Of a DNA stretch of 64,000 nucleotides, positions 41,861-49,410 are shown in pieces (position 1 is the stretch's first letter; every line of letters starts with the position of its first letter). Under the pieces are notes generated by a model. The model did not search any database. It was not told where the DNA came from and saw nothing but the letters and a program-made list of their open reading frames with translations. This DNA comes from a bacterium (GTDB taxonomy: Bacteria; Krumholzibacteriota; Krumholzibacteriia; LZORAL124-64-63). The stretch covers positions 96,646 through 160,645 of the forward strand of contig JADJYS010000033.1 of the NCBI GenBank assembly GCA_016719645.1, written 5' to 3'. The translations under genes were made by a program, and so were the position numbers.

Positions 41861-42079
41861 TTCTGGCCAGGAAATTGTCCCTGCCCGTGCCGTGGGCGCA
41901 CATCCTGCCGGGACCGGGGACGCGCTCCGGGCGCCTCGTGCGCCCGGAGCGCTTGGCCTTCCGGCCCCTCCGCCATCCTGGCTGCGGGGCCTGCAGGACA
42001 CCCCGGTCCCAGCAGGATGTGCAGATCCAAGTCGAACAGCGGCATGGGCCAAGGGCAGGGACAATTTCGTGGCCAGAAG
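41861..42079 (-). repeat. Structured intergenic element, copy 3
   Basis: The core reads on the minus strand (41920-42000): GTCCTGCAGG, hairpin GGCCCC with GCC-AGGAT-GGC, GGAAGGCCAAGC and a hairpin with loop ACGAG (GGCGC-ACGAG-GCGCC). The outer stem is long: GCACATCCTGC...GGGACCGGGG on one side, and an imperfect extension with TTCTGGCCA-GGAAATTGTCCCTGCCC on the other arm. It lies between the rocD promoter and the HTH-gene promoter, with no gene in 41746-42377. Confidence 0.7.
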
Positions 42080-42087
42080 CAATTTTT

Positions 42088-42123
42088 TACTTGAAATAGT
42101 AAAGTACTTGGATTATTAAAGTA
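42088..42123 (+). promoter_or_regulatory. Promoter and tandem operator of the HTH regulator gene
   Basis: AT-rich stretch with two overlapping 19-bp inverted repeats TACTT-N9-AAGTA (42088-42106 and 42105-42123). Overlapping them is a promoter TTGAAA (42091-42096), 17-bp spacer, TATTAA (42114-42119). Autoregulation by the HTH protein encoded downstream at 42378 is likely. The leader of some 250 bp that follows has several GC hairpins (for example GGTCGG-CTCGG-CCGACC) and no recognised riboswitch. Confidence 0.6.
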
Positions 42124-42377
42124 TCTGCGCCGCGGGATCCAAGGATGGAAACCGCAGGCGCGGTCGGCTCGGCCGACCCGACAGCCAGGTCGATGGCGTG
42201 AGAGACCGCCGGGTCCGGACGGAGCGCCGGTGAAGGCCGCGGACCCTGTTCACAGGGCGGGGAAGGATCCCCGACCGGCACCCTCTCGGGGGACCGCGCA
42301 GGCAGGATGCCGGCGCGGTCCTCCTGACGCCGCGACCCGTGATGCGAGGCGGACCACGGAGGCAAGGAGGCCCCAGC

Positions 42378-42734
42378 GTGCGCCGCGATCCGCCGTCCCC
42401 GTCGCCCGACGGTGACGGCACGCCCAACGTGCCGCCGGCGCCGCTGGCCCCGCTGATCCACGGCCGGGCGCGGTTGCTCGTCATGTCCCACCTGACGCGC
42501 TGCGGCGCGACCGCCTTCACCGAACTCCGCTCCCGGCTCGGCCTGACCGACGGCACGCTGTCGGTCCACCTCGCCACCCTCGAGCAGGGGGGGGCCGTGG
42601 AGATCGTCAAGGAGTTCGTGGGGAAGAAGCCGCGGACCGTGGTCCGCGTGACGCCGCGGGGGCGGGAGCTGTTCGCGGGCTACGTCGAGGACCTGAAACG
42701 CATCGTCCCCGGGCTCTCGCCCGGGGACGTTTGA
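42378..42734 (+). CDS. Winged-helix transcriptional regulator (HTH_34 type)
   Basis: A 118-residue regulator. After a proline-rich start the winged helix reads PLIHGRARLLVMSHLTRCGA, FTELRSRLGLTDGTLSVHLAT and LEQGGAVEIVKEFVGKKPRT, ending in VTPRGRELFAGYVEDLKRIV. This is the HTH_34/MarR-ArsR-like pattern of small one-domain repressors. No obvious sensor domain or cysteines are seen. The GTG at 42378 is chosen because AAGGAGG lies just upstream; a GTG at 42339 is also in frame. The tandem operator upstream is its likely binding site. Confidence 0.85.
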   Translation: MRRDPPSPSPDGDGTPNVPPAPLAPLIHGRARLLVMSHLTRCGATAFTELRSRLGLTDGTLSVHLATLEQGGAVEIVKEFVGKKPRTVVRVTPRGRELFAGYVEDLKRIVPGLSPGDV

Positions 42735-42755
42735 CGCGGCCGCGGCGGCGGGGCC

Positions 42756-44846
42756 TCAGTCGTCCATCGCGCAGGGCAGGTAGAAGCGCCCCGCGTACTC
42801 GTCGACCATGCGCTCGGTGCTGAAGCGCGGGACCACCGAAGACATGGCGTGCTGCATGCGCTCGATCCAGGCGCGCGGCAGGCCGTCCGGCCCGCGGTCG
42901 TAGAACATCGGCACCACCACCTTCTCGAGCAGCTCGAACAGCTCGTCGGCGTCGCGGGCGTCCTGCGTCGCCTCGTCCACGCCGTGGTCGTCGCCGAAGG
43001 CCCAGCCGTTGCGCCCGTCGTAGCCCTCGCACCACCAGCCGTCGAGCACCGACAGGTTCAGGGCGCCGTTGGCGGCCGCCTTCATGCCCGAGGTGCCGCT
43101 CGCCTCCAGCGGCCGGCGCGGCGTGTTCAGCCAGATGTCCGCGCCCTGCACCATGCGCCGCGCCAGGGCGATGTCGTAGCCCTCCAGCAGCACCAGCCGG
43201 CCCCGCAGCGCCGGGATGCGCGACAGCTCCCAGACGCGCTGGATGAGCAGCTTCCCGGGCTCGCTGCGCGGGTGGGCCTTGCCGGCCATCAGCATCTGCA
43301 CGGGCCGGTCGGCGTTGGCGAGCAGCCGCACGAAACGGTCGGGGTCGCTCATCAGCAGCGTCGCCCGCTTGTACTCGGCGAAGCGGCGGGCGAAGCCGAT
43401 GGTCAGGGTGTGCGGGTCGAAGACGCGGTCGATGTCGAGGATCTCCTGCGCCGGGGCGCCGTTGCGCTCCAGCTGGCGGCGCAGCCGCCGGCGCACGCCG
43501 CCGATCAGCTCGGACCGCAGGTGCTCGTGCTCGCTCCAGAGCCGCTCCGGCGCCGGGGCGCCGGCGCCGGCCTCGCGCCGCAGGGCCTCGATCTCCGGCG
43601 CGATCCAGGTCGGCATGTGCACGCCGTTGGTCACGCTCGTGATGGGCACCTGGGCCGTCGTGCGGTCGGGCCAGAGGTGCTGCCACATCCCGCGCGACAC
43701 CTCGCCGTGCAGGGCGCTGACGCCGTTGGCGAAGCGCGAGAGGCGCAGGGCCAGCACCGTCATCTCGAACCGCTCGTGGGGGTTGGCCGGGTCGGTCAGG
43801 CCCAGGGCGATCAGCCGCTCGACGGGTTCGTCCATGCCGGCGGCCAGGGGGCGCAGGTACTGCATGACGTGCGCGACCTCGAAGTTGTCGTTGCCCGCCG
43901 GCACCGGCGTGTGGGTCGTGAAGACGCAGCCCGCCCGCACCGACGCCATGGCCCGCTCGAAGGTCTGGCTGCCGTCCACGACGTGCCGCCGCAGCTGCTC
44001 GAGGCAGAGGAACGAGGAGTGGCCCTCGTTGAGGTGGCAGACCGCCGGCGCGATGCCCATGGCGCGCAGGGCGCGCAGGCCGCCGACGCCGAGCAGGAAC
44101 TCCTGGCGGACGCGCGTGTCCTCGTTGCCGCCGTACAGGTGGCCGGTGATGCTGCGGTCCTCGGCGTTGTTGCCGGGCACGTCGGTGTCCAGCAGGTACA
44201 GCGGGATGCGGCCCACGCTCACCTTCCAGACGTGGGCCAGGACCTTGCGGCCCGGGTAGGGCAGCGACAGCGTCAGCGGCTCGCCGAACCGGTCGTGCAC
44301 CAGGGCCATGGGCAGCCGTTCGAAATCGTTCGCGAGGTAGACCTCGTGCTGGCGGCCGGCGAGGTCCACCTCCTGGTGGAAGTAGCCGTAGCGGTAGGCC
44401 AGCCCGACGGCGACCAGCGGCAGGTCGCGGTCGCTGGCGGCCTTCAGGTGGTCGCCGGCCAGGATGCCCAGGCCGCCGGAGTAGATGGGCAGGGACTCGT
44501 GGATGCCGAACTCCGCGCAGAAGTAGCCGACCAGGCGGCCGCCGAAGTCCAGGTCGATCGGCGGCTCGCCGCCGCCCAGGTACGCCCGCTGCCGGTCGCG
44601 CACGGCCGCGAGGCGCGCGGTGAAGTCCGCGTCGGCGGCCAGCGCCGCCACCCGCGGCGCGTCGAGGGCCTCGATGACCGCCAGGGGATTGTGGCGGCCG
44701 CTCTTCCAGAGGACGGGGTCCAGTTCGATCATCAGCCGGGTCGCCTCGGCGTCCCAGGTCCACCAGAGGTTGTGGGCGATCTCGTACAACGGCGCCAGCG
44801 GCGCGGGCAGGGCGCGCTCGGGTCCGAAGCGCTCGGTCAAGGACAT
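42756..44846 (-). CDS. glgP: Alpha-glucan phosphorylase
   Basis: A 696-residue glycosyltransferase family 35 enzyme of the compact type with the DUF3417-like N-terminus (YEIAHNLWWTWDAEATRLM). Features: FCAEFGIHESLPIYSGGLGI, FTTHTPVPAGNDNF, TNGVHMPTWI, LMAGKAHPRSEPGK, and the PLP-binding EASGTSGMKAAANGALNLS with a lysine in GMK. It releases glucose-1-phosphate from glycogen or maltodextrin. ATG 44846 follows GAGGAG. The neighbouring HTH gene converges with it (21 bp gap) but shows no functional link. Confidence 0.94.
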   Translation of the reverse strand: MSLTERFGPERALPAPLAPLYEIAHNLWWTWDAEATRLMIELDPVLWKSGRHNPLAVIEALDAPRVAALAADADFTARLAAVRDRQRAYLGGGEPPIDLDFGGRLVGYFCAEFGIHESLPIYSGGLGILAGDHLKAASDRDLPLVAVGLAYRYGYFHQEVDLAGRQHEVYLANDFERLPMALVHDRFGEPLTLSLPYPGRKVLAHVWKVSVGRIPLYLLDTDVPGNNAEDRSITGHLYGGNEDTRVRQEFLLGVGGLRALRAMGIAPAVCHLNEGHSSFLCLEQLRRHVVDGSQTFERAMASVRAGCVFTTHTPVPAGNDNFEVAHVMQYLRPLAAGMDEPVERLIALGLTDPANPHERFEMTVLALRLSRFANGVSALHGEVSRGMWQHLWPDRTTAQVPITSVTNGVHMPTWIAPEIEALRREAGAGAPAPERLWSEHEHLRSELIGGVRRRLRRQLERNGAPAQEILDIDRVFDPHTLTIGFARRFAEYKRATLLMSDPDRFVRLLANADRPVQMLMAGKAHPRSEPGKLLIQRVWELSRIPALRGRLVLLEGYDIALARRMVQGADIWLNTPRRPLEASGTSGMKAAANGALNLSVLDGWWCEGYDGRNGWAFGDDHGVDEATQDARDADELFELLEKVVVPMFYDRGPDGLPRAWIERMQHAMSSVVPRFSTERMVDEYAGRFYLPCAMDD

Positions 44847-44971
44847 GGGGACTCCTCGTCGATCGGCGGTCCTGGCCGTCCACCCCCTTGCGGGGCGGGT
44901 TCGGCCGCGGAAGATAACCCGGGAGCCGCGCTGCGCGCCAGCCCGGAGACGTGCCTTTCATCGGCGGGGAT

Positions 44972-45517
44972 TCAGAAGAGTTGAGGCGGTTCCAGCCGGG
45001 GGGTGTCGCCCAGGGTGTGGCCCTCGAGGCGCAGCAACTGGGCTTTGACCGACAATCCGCCGGCGAATCCGACCAGCGCCCCGTCCGAACCGACGACGCG
45101 GTGGCAGGGGATCAGGATGGGCAGGGGGTTCTGGCCGACCGCCTGGCCGACGGCCCGCACCGCGTCGGGGCGGCGGATCTCGGCGGCCACCTGCTTGTAG
45201 GTGCGCAGCTTGCCGCAGGGGATCGCCAGCAGCTGCTGCCAGACCGCCATCTGGAACGGTGTGCCGTGAGGGTCCAGGGCGAGGTCGAAGATCTCGCGGC
45301 GGCCGGTGAAGTACTCGGCGAGCTGGGTGCGCAGGTCCTCGAACGCGTCGTCGTCCTCGTGCAGCTCCCCGAGTGCGCCGAGCGACCGCGCGACGGCGTG
45401 GGCGTGGATGTGGTATTGGTAGGCGCGCGGCAGGAATTCCAGGCGCACGAGCCCCTCGTCGCCGGCGACTGCCAGCAAGGGATCCAGGACGGTCCGCAAC
45501 AAGGCGTAACGCAGCAT
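44972..45517 (-). CDS. ogt: Methylated-DNA-protein-cysteine methyltransferase
   Basis: A 181-residue Ogt/Ada-C protein. The helix-turn-helix QMAVWQQLLAIPCGKLRTY is followed by the acceptor motif IPCHRVVGSDGALVGFAGG with nucleophile C138. The N-terminal domain is short and lacks Ada zinc cysteines, so it is a plain repair enzyme that takes O6-methylguanine methyl groups in a suicide reaction. The ATG at 45517 starts at MLRYALLRTVL. It is divergent from a methyltransferase gene 100 bp away. Confidence 0.92.
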   Translation of the reverse strand: MLRYALLRTVLDPLLAVAGDEGLVRLEFLPRAYQYHIHAHAVARSLGALGELHEDDDAFEDLRTQLAEYFTGRREIFDLALDPHGTPFQMAVWQQLLAIPCGKLRTYKQVAAEIRRPDAVRAVGQAVGQNPLPILIPCHRVVGSDGALVGFAGGLSVKAQLLRLEGHTLGDTPRLEPPQLF

Positions 45518-45617
45518 GGTCCACCCGCCGTCGAGGCTCCCGGCCGCGGCTCGGGGCCGCGGCCGGTGTCGGCGCGGATCATAGCAGACCCGCGTCCGGC
45601 GGGGAAGGGGTCGCCGC

Positions 45618-46508
45618 ATGAAACTGCTGTCCTGGCACGACCTTGGCACCCACCCCGCGTGGCAAGCCGGCGACGTGGCCGACCTGCGCCCGGCGGCGGC
45701 CCACCGCGCCGGGCATCCGCGCGGGGCGGCGTCGTTGCCGATCGAGACGGAGGCCTTCGCCGCCGACGCCGGCACCGCGCTCGCTGCTGCGCTGCCCTCC
45801 GCGCTGCTGCCGCCGCGCCACCTGCCGCTGCTGCTGGTGGGCGACGAACCCGGCGTCGTCGCCGCGGCGGTGCGCTGGTTGCGCGACCGTGGCCGCGAAC
45901 TGGTCGACGGGGCGGTGCTGCAGGAGCGGGAAGCGCCGCCGGGCGCGTGGGAGGCCGGCGCCGCCGGGCGCGTCCTCTGGCGACCGAACCCCTTCCTGGC
46001 GGCCCACGCCGACCTGCTGCCCGAGCCGGGCGCGGGCCCGGCGGTCGATCTCGGCTGCGGCGGCGGCCGCGAGGCGGTGTGGCTGGCCGGCCGGGGCTAC
46101 GACGTGACCGCCGTGGACCACCTGCCCGATGCCCTCGCGCTCTGCGAACGCCTGGCGCGGGAGCGCGGCGTGGCGGTGCGCGCGCTGCAGCGCGACCTGA
46201 CCGCCCGCGACGCGGCGCCCGCCGGGCCCTGGTCCCTCGCGGTCGCGCTGCGCTTCCTGCACCGGCCCCTGCTGGCGGCGCTGCCGGAGCTGTTGGCGCC
46301 CGGCGGCGTGGCGGTGGTCCGCACCTTCCGCTTCGAACCCGGCGCCGCGCGGCTGCCGAAACGGCGCTATTGCCTGGAGGCGGGGGAGCTCCTCGAGCTC
46401 TTCCCCGCCTCCCGGTTCGACATCCTGGCGCATGTGGAGGACCGCGACCCCGACGGCCGGCCCGCGGCGGGCGTGGTCGCCCGCCTGCGGGTCACTCGAG
46501 GTAGCTGA
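45618..46508 (+). CDS. Rhodanese-like domain fused to SAM methyltransferase
   Basis: A 296-residue protein. Residues about 18-105 look like a rhodanese fold (VADLRPAAAHRAGHPRGAASLP at the front, LPLLLVGDEPGVVAAAVRWLRDRG where the active-site loop should be), but the catalytic cysteine loop is missing, so this part is inactive or regulatory. A class I methyltransferase follows: AVDLGCGGGREAVWLAGRGY, VTAVDHLPDALALCERLA, and ALPELLAPGGVAVVRTF. It resembles TehB-like tellurite/thiopurine methyltransferases. GGGGAAGGGG precedes ATG 45618. It overlaps the malic enzyme gene on the opposite strand by 17 bases. Confidence 0.75.
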   Translation: MKLLSWHDLGTHPAWQAGDVADLRPAAAHRAGHPRGAASLPIETEAFAADAGTALAAALPSALLPPRHLPLLLVGDEPGVVAAAVRWLRDRGRELVDGAVLQEREAPPGAWEAGAAGRVLWRPNPFLAAHADLLPEPGAGPAVDLGCGGGREAVWLAGRGYDVTAVDHLPDALALCERLARERGVAVRALQRDLTARDAAPAGPWSLAVALRFLHRPLLAALPELLAPGGVAVVRTFRFEPGAARLPKRRYCLEAGELLELFPASRFDILAHVEDRDPDGRPAAGVVARLRVTRGS

Positions 46509-48147
46509 CGTAGGCCGGGTTGTACATGGCGTCCTTCATGGCCTGCAGCAGGTCGTCGGGACGCGGCTTCTGCGCGAGGCCCTCGTCGTAGGCGACTTCG
46601 GCCACGGCGACCGCGATGTGCGCCGAGACCTTGCGGAGCTGCTGCAGCGGCGGGTACAGGCAGCCGGTGGCCAGGTCGGCGTCGGTCACCTTCTGGGCCA
46701 GCGCGTGCGCCGCCCGCGAGAACATCTCGTCGGTGATCCGCGTCGCCTCGCAGACGATCGCGCCCAGGCCGATGCCGGGGAAGATGTAGGCGTTGTTGCC
46801 CTGGCCCGACACGTGGCGCTTGCCGTTCAGCTCCACCGGGTCGAAGGGGCTGCCGCTGGCGAACAGGGCCCGCCCCTCGGTCCAGCCGTAGCACTGCTCG
46901 GCCGTGCACTCGGCCTTCGAGGTCGGGTTGGACAGGGCGAAGATCACCGGCCGCTTGTTGATCTTGGCCATCGCCTCGACCACCGGCTTGGTGAACGTCT
47001 GGGGCGTGCCCGAGACGCCGATCAGGCAGGTGGGCTTCAGCTCGTTCACGGCCTCGGCGAGGCTGCCCAGGAACGGGTGGTCGTGGGCGAAGGGCTTCTT
47101 GTGCTCCGCCAGGTCGGTGCGCGACTTGCACACCAGGCCGGTGGAGTCCACGTACCAGATCCGCTCCATCGCCGCCTGGCGCTGCATGCCGTCGGCGACC
47201 ATCGCCGAGACGATCAGCTCGCCGATGCCGATGCCGGCCTCGCCCGCGCCGAAGAACAGGATCTTCTGCTGCGACAGCGGCACGCCGGTGACCCGCAGGG
47301 ACGAGAAGACGCCGGCCAGGGCCACCGAAGCCGTGCCCTGGATGTCGTCGTTGAAGCTGCAGACGCGGTCGCGGTACTTGGCGAGCAGGCGGAAGGCGTT
47401 GCGGTTGGCGAAGTCCTCGAACTGGATGATCGCCTTGGGGTAGACCTTCTGCACGGCGACCACGAACTCCTCGATGAACTCGTCGTAGGCGGGGCCGCGC
47501 AGGCGCTTGTGGGGCATGCCGATGTACAGGGGGTCGTTGAGCAGCGACTCGCGGTCGGTGCCCACGTCCAGCGTGATGGGCAGCGTGTGCACCGGGTGCA
47601 CGCCCGCGCAGGCCGTGTAGAGCGTCAGCTTGCCCACCGGGATGCCCATGCCGTTGGCGCCCTGGTCGCCGAGGCCGAGGATGCGCTCGCCGTCGGTGAC
47701 CACGATGATGCGCACGTCCTCCTCGGGCCAGTTCCACAGGATGTCCTCGATGCGGCCGCGGTCCTCGGCCGTGATGAACAGGCCGCGCGGCTTGCGGAAG
47801 ATGTGGCCGTACTCGACGCAGGCCTGGCCGACGGTCGGCGTGTAGACGATGGGCATCATCTCGTCGAGGTTGTTCAGGATCACCTGGTAGAACAGGGCCT
47901 CGTTGCGCGACTGCAGGCCGATCAGGAAGATGTACTTCGCCAGGTCGGTCGGCTGCTTGCGGAAGTTCTCCAGGACCCGCTCGACCTGGTCCGCGATGGT
48001 GTGGACCCGGGGCGGCAGCAGGCCGCGCAGGCCCAGCGCGTCGCGCTCCTTGTCCGTGAAGGCGGAGCCCTTGTTCAGGGCGGGGTCGTGCAGCAGTTCC
48101 ATGCGCGTGGGGAAACCGGAGGCGTGGGAGTGCTTCTTGCGGAACAT
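46492..48147 (-). CDS. maeA: NAD(P)-dependent malic enzyme (large type)
   Basis: A 551-residue malic enzyme of the eukaryote/E. coli MaeA length. Motifs: PIVYTPTVGQACVEYG, VVTDGERILGLGDQGANGMGIP, QFEDFANRNAFRLL, SFNDDIQGTASVALAG, the nucleotide fold LFFGAGEAGIGI and FALSNPTSKAECTAEQ. It decarboxylates malate to pyruvate, giving reducing power. The ATG at 48147 is chosen (MFRKKHSH) with GAAGGA upstream; a longer frame starts at 48189. A clear promoter lies just upstream. Confidence 0.93.
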   Translation of the reverse strand: MFRKKHSHASGFPTRMELLHDPALNKGSAFTDKERDALGLRGLLPPRVHTIADQVERVLENFRKQPTDLAKYIFLIGLQSRNEALFYQVILNNLDEMMPIVYTPTVGQACVEYGHIFRKPRGLFITAEDRGRIEDILWNWPEEDVRIIVVTDGERILGLGDQGANGMGIPVGKLTLYTACAGVHPVHTLPITLDVGTDRESLLNDPLYIGMPHKRLRGPAYDEFIEEFVVAVQKVYPKAIIQFEDFANRNAFRLLAKYRDRVCSFNDDIQGTASVALAGVFSSLRVTGVPLSQQKILFFGAGEAGIGIGELIVSAMVADGMQRQAAMERIWYVDSTGLVCKSRTDLAEHKKPFAHDHPFLGSLAEAVNELKPTCLIGVSGTPQTFTKPVVEAMAKINKRPVIFALSNPTSKAECTAEQCYGWTEGRALFASGSPFDPVELNGKRHVSGQGNNAYIFPGIGLGAIVCEATRITDEMFSRAAHALAQKVTDADLATGCLYPPLQQLRKVSAHIAVAVAEVAYDEGLAQKPRPDDLLQAMKDAMYNPAYVSYLE

Positions 48148-48198
48148 GGCCTCAGTCCTTCGCTGGAGGGTGGGCATGCTGTTAAGCAATTCACACCG

Positions 48199-48227
48199 AT
48201 GTTAGACCGCGGGCCGCGGAATCTCAA
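48199..48227 (-). promoter_or_regulatory. Malic enzyme promoter
   Basis: On the minus strand TTGAGA (48222-48227), 17-bp spacer, TAACAT (48199-48204), about 50 bp before the start. The spacer contains a 14-bp GC inverted repeat (CCGCGGCCCGCGG). Confidence 0.55.
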
Positions 48228-48347
48228 GAAATTGCGCCGACATTTTCCGCCGGCTCCCGCCGCGGCGCCGGCAGGCCCGGATTGCAGATCCCCGGCGGGA
48301 GGGCTATCATCCGGCCGTCCCACCCCCCGACCACCGAGGTGATCCGC

Positions 48348-49397
48348 GTGCAGATCGGCATCCTGGGCTTCAAGTTCACGGGCAAGACCACCCTGTTCAA
48401 CGCCGTCACCGGCGCTTCCCTGCCCACGGGCCAGGGCGGGGTGGAGCCCCACCTGGCCGTCGGCAGGATCCCCGACCCGCGCCTCGAGAAACTGACCGCC
48501 ATGTTCAACCCGAAGCGCGAGGTCCACGCCACCGTGGAGTGGGTCGACGTGCCTGGCTTCGAGCCCTCGGGCGCCGCCGGCCCGGGAGAGGGGACGCGGT
48601 TCCTGGAGCACGCGCGGCGGGTCGACGCCCTGGCCCAGGTCGTGCGCTGCTTCGACAACGACATCGAGGCGCCCGACCCCTTGGGCGAGATCGAGTCGCT
48701 GGCCCTGGAACTGGCGCTGGCCGACCTGCAGGTCGTCGAGAACCGGATCGACAAGCTGGCCAAGGAGAAGCAGCGCAAGGGCAAGAACGAGCAGCCGCTG
48801 GAGCCGCCGCTGATGGAGCGCTTCCAGGCGGTGCTGAGCGAGGGCCGGCCGCTGCGCGACCTCGAACTGAGCCCCGACGAGCGCAAGCTCACCAGCGGCT
48901 TCTCGCTGCTCACGCTCAAGCCGCTGATCCTGGTGCTGAACGGCGGCGAGAGCGGCGTGGCGCAGGACGTGCTCGCCGCCGCGACGGCGACCGGGGCGGA
49001 GGTCGTCGACCTCTGCGCCAAGGTCGAGGCCGAACTGGCCGAGCTGTCGCCCCAGGAACGCAGCGAGTTCCTCGCCGACCTGGGCATCGCCGAGCCCGCC
49101 GCCCACCGCATGGTGCGCTCGGCCTACCGGGCCCTGGGGCTGCACAGCTTCTTCACCGTGGGCGAGGACGAGTGCCGGGCCTGGACGCTGCGCCGCGGCG
49201 CGCTGGCGCCGGAAGCGGCCGGGGTGATCCACTCCGACCTCGAGCGCGGCTTCATCCGCGCCGAGACCGTCGCCTACGAGGACCTGATCGCCGCCGGCGG
49301 GCTGGCCGAGGCCAAGAAGCTGAACAAGCTGCGCCTGGAGGGGAAGGCCTACGAGGTCCGCGACGGCGACGTGCTGAACATCCGGTTCAGCGTGTGA
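48348..49397 (+). CDS. YchF-like OBG GTPase, divergent
   Basis: A 349-residue P-loop protein. It has G1 GFKFTGKTTLFNAVTG, switch/G3 region VEWVDVPGFE, a helical insertion (NRIDKLAKEKQRKGKNEQPL) and, at the C-terminus, the TGS domain of YchF: VIHSDLERGFIRAETVAYEDL, RLEGKAYEVRDGDVLNIRFSV. The typical YchF G1 (PNVGKST) has changed to FKFTGKT and the G4 NxxE is weak (LILVLNGGES), so nucleotide choice is uncertain. YchF proteins bind ribosomes and ATP/GTP in stress control. The GTG at 48348 follows GAGGTGATCC. Probably a paralogue rather than the core copy. Confidence 0.82.
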   Translation: MQIGILGFKFTGKTTLFNAVTGASLPTGQGGVEPHLAVGRIPDPRLEKLTAMFNPKREVHATVEWVDVPGFEPSGAAGPGEGTRFLEHARRVDALAQVVRCFDNDIEAPDPLGEIESLALELALADLQVVENRIDKLAKEKQRKGKNEQPLEPPLMERFQAVLSEGRPLRDLELSPDERKLTSGFSLLTLKPLILVLNGGESGVAQDVLAAATATGAEVVDLCAKVEAELAELSPQERSEFLADLGIAEPAAHRMVRSAYRALGLHSFFTVGEDECRAWTLRRGALAPEAAGVIHSDLERGFIRAETVAYEDLIAAGGLAEAKKLNKLRLEGKAYEVRDGDVLNIRFSV

Positions 49398-49410
49398 CGC
49401 GGGGAGGGCG

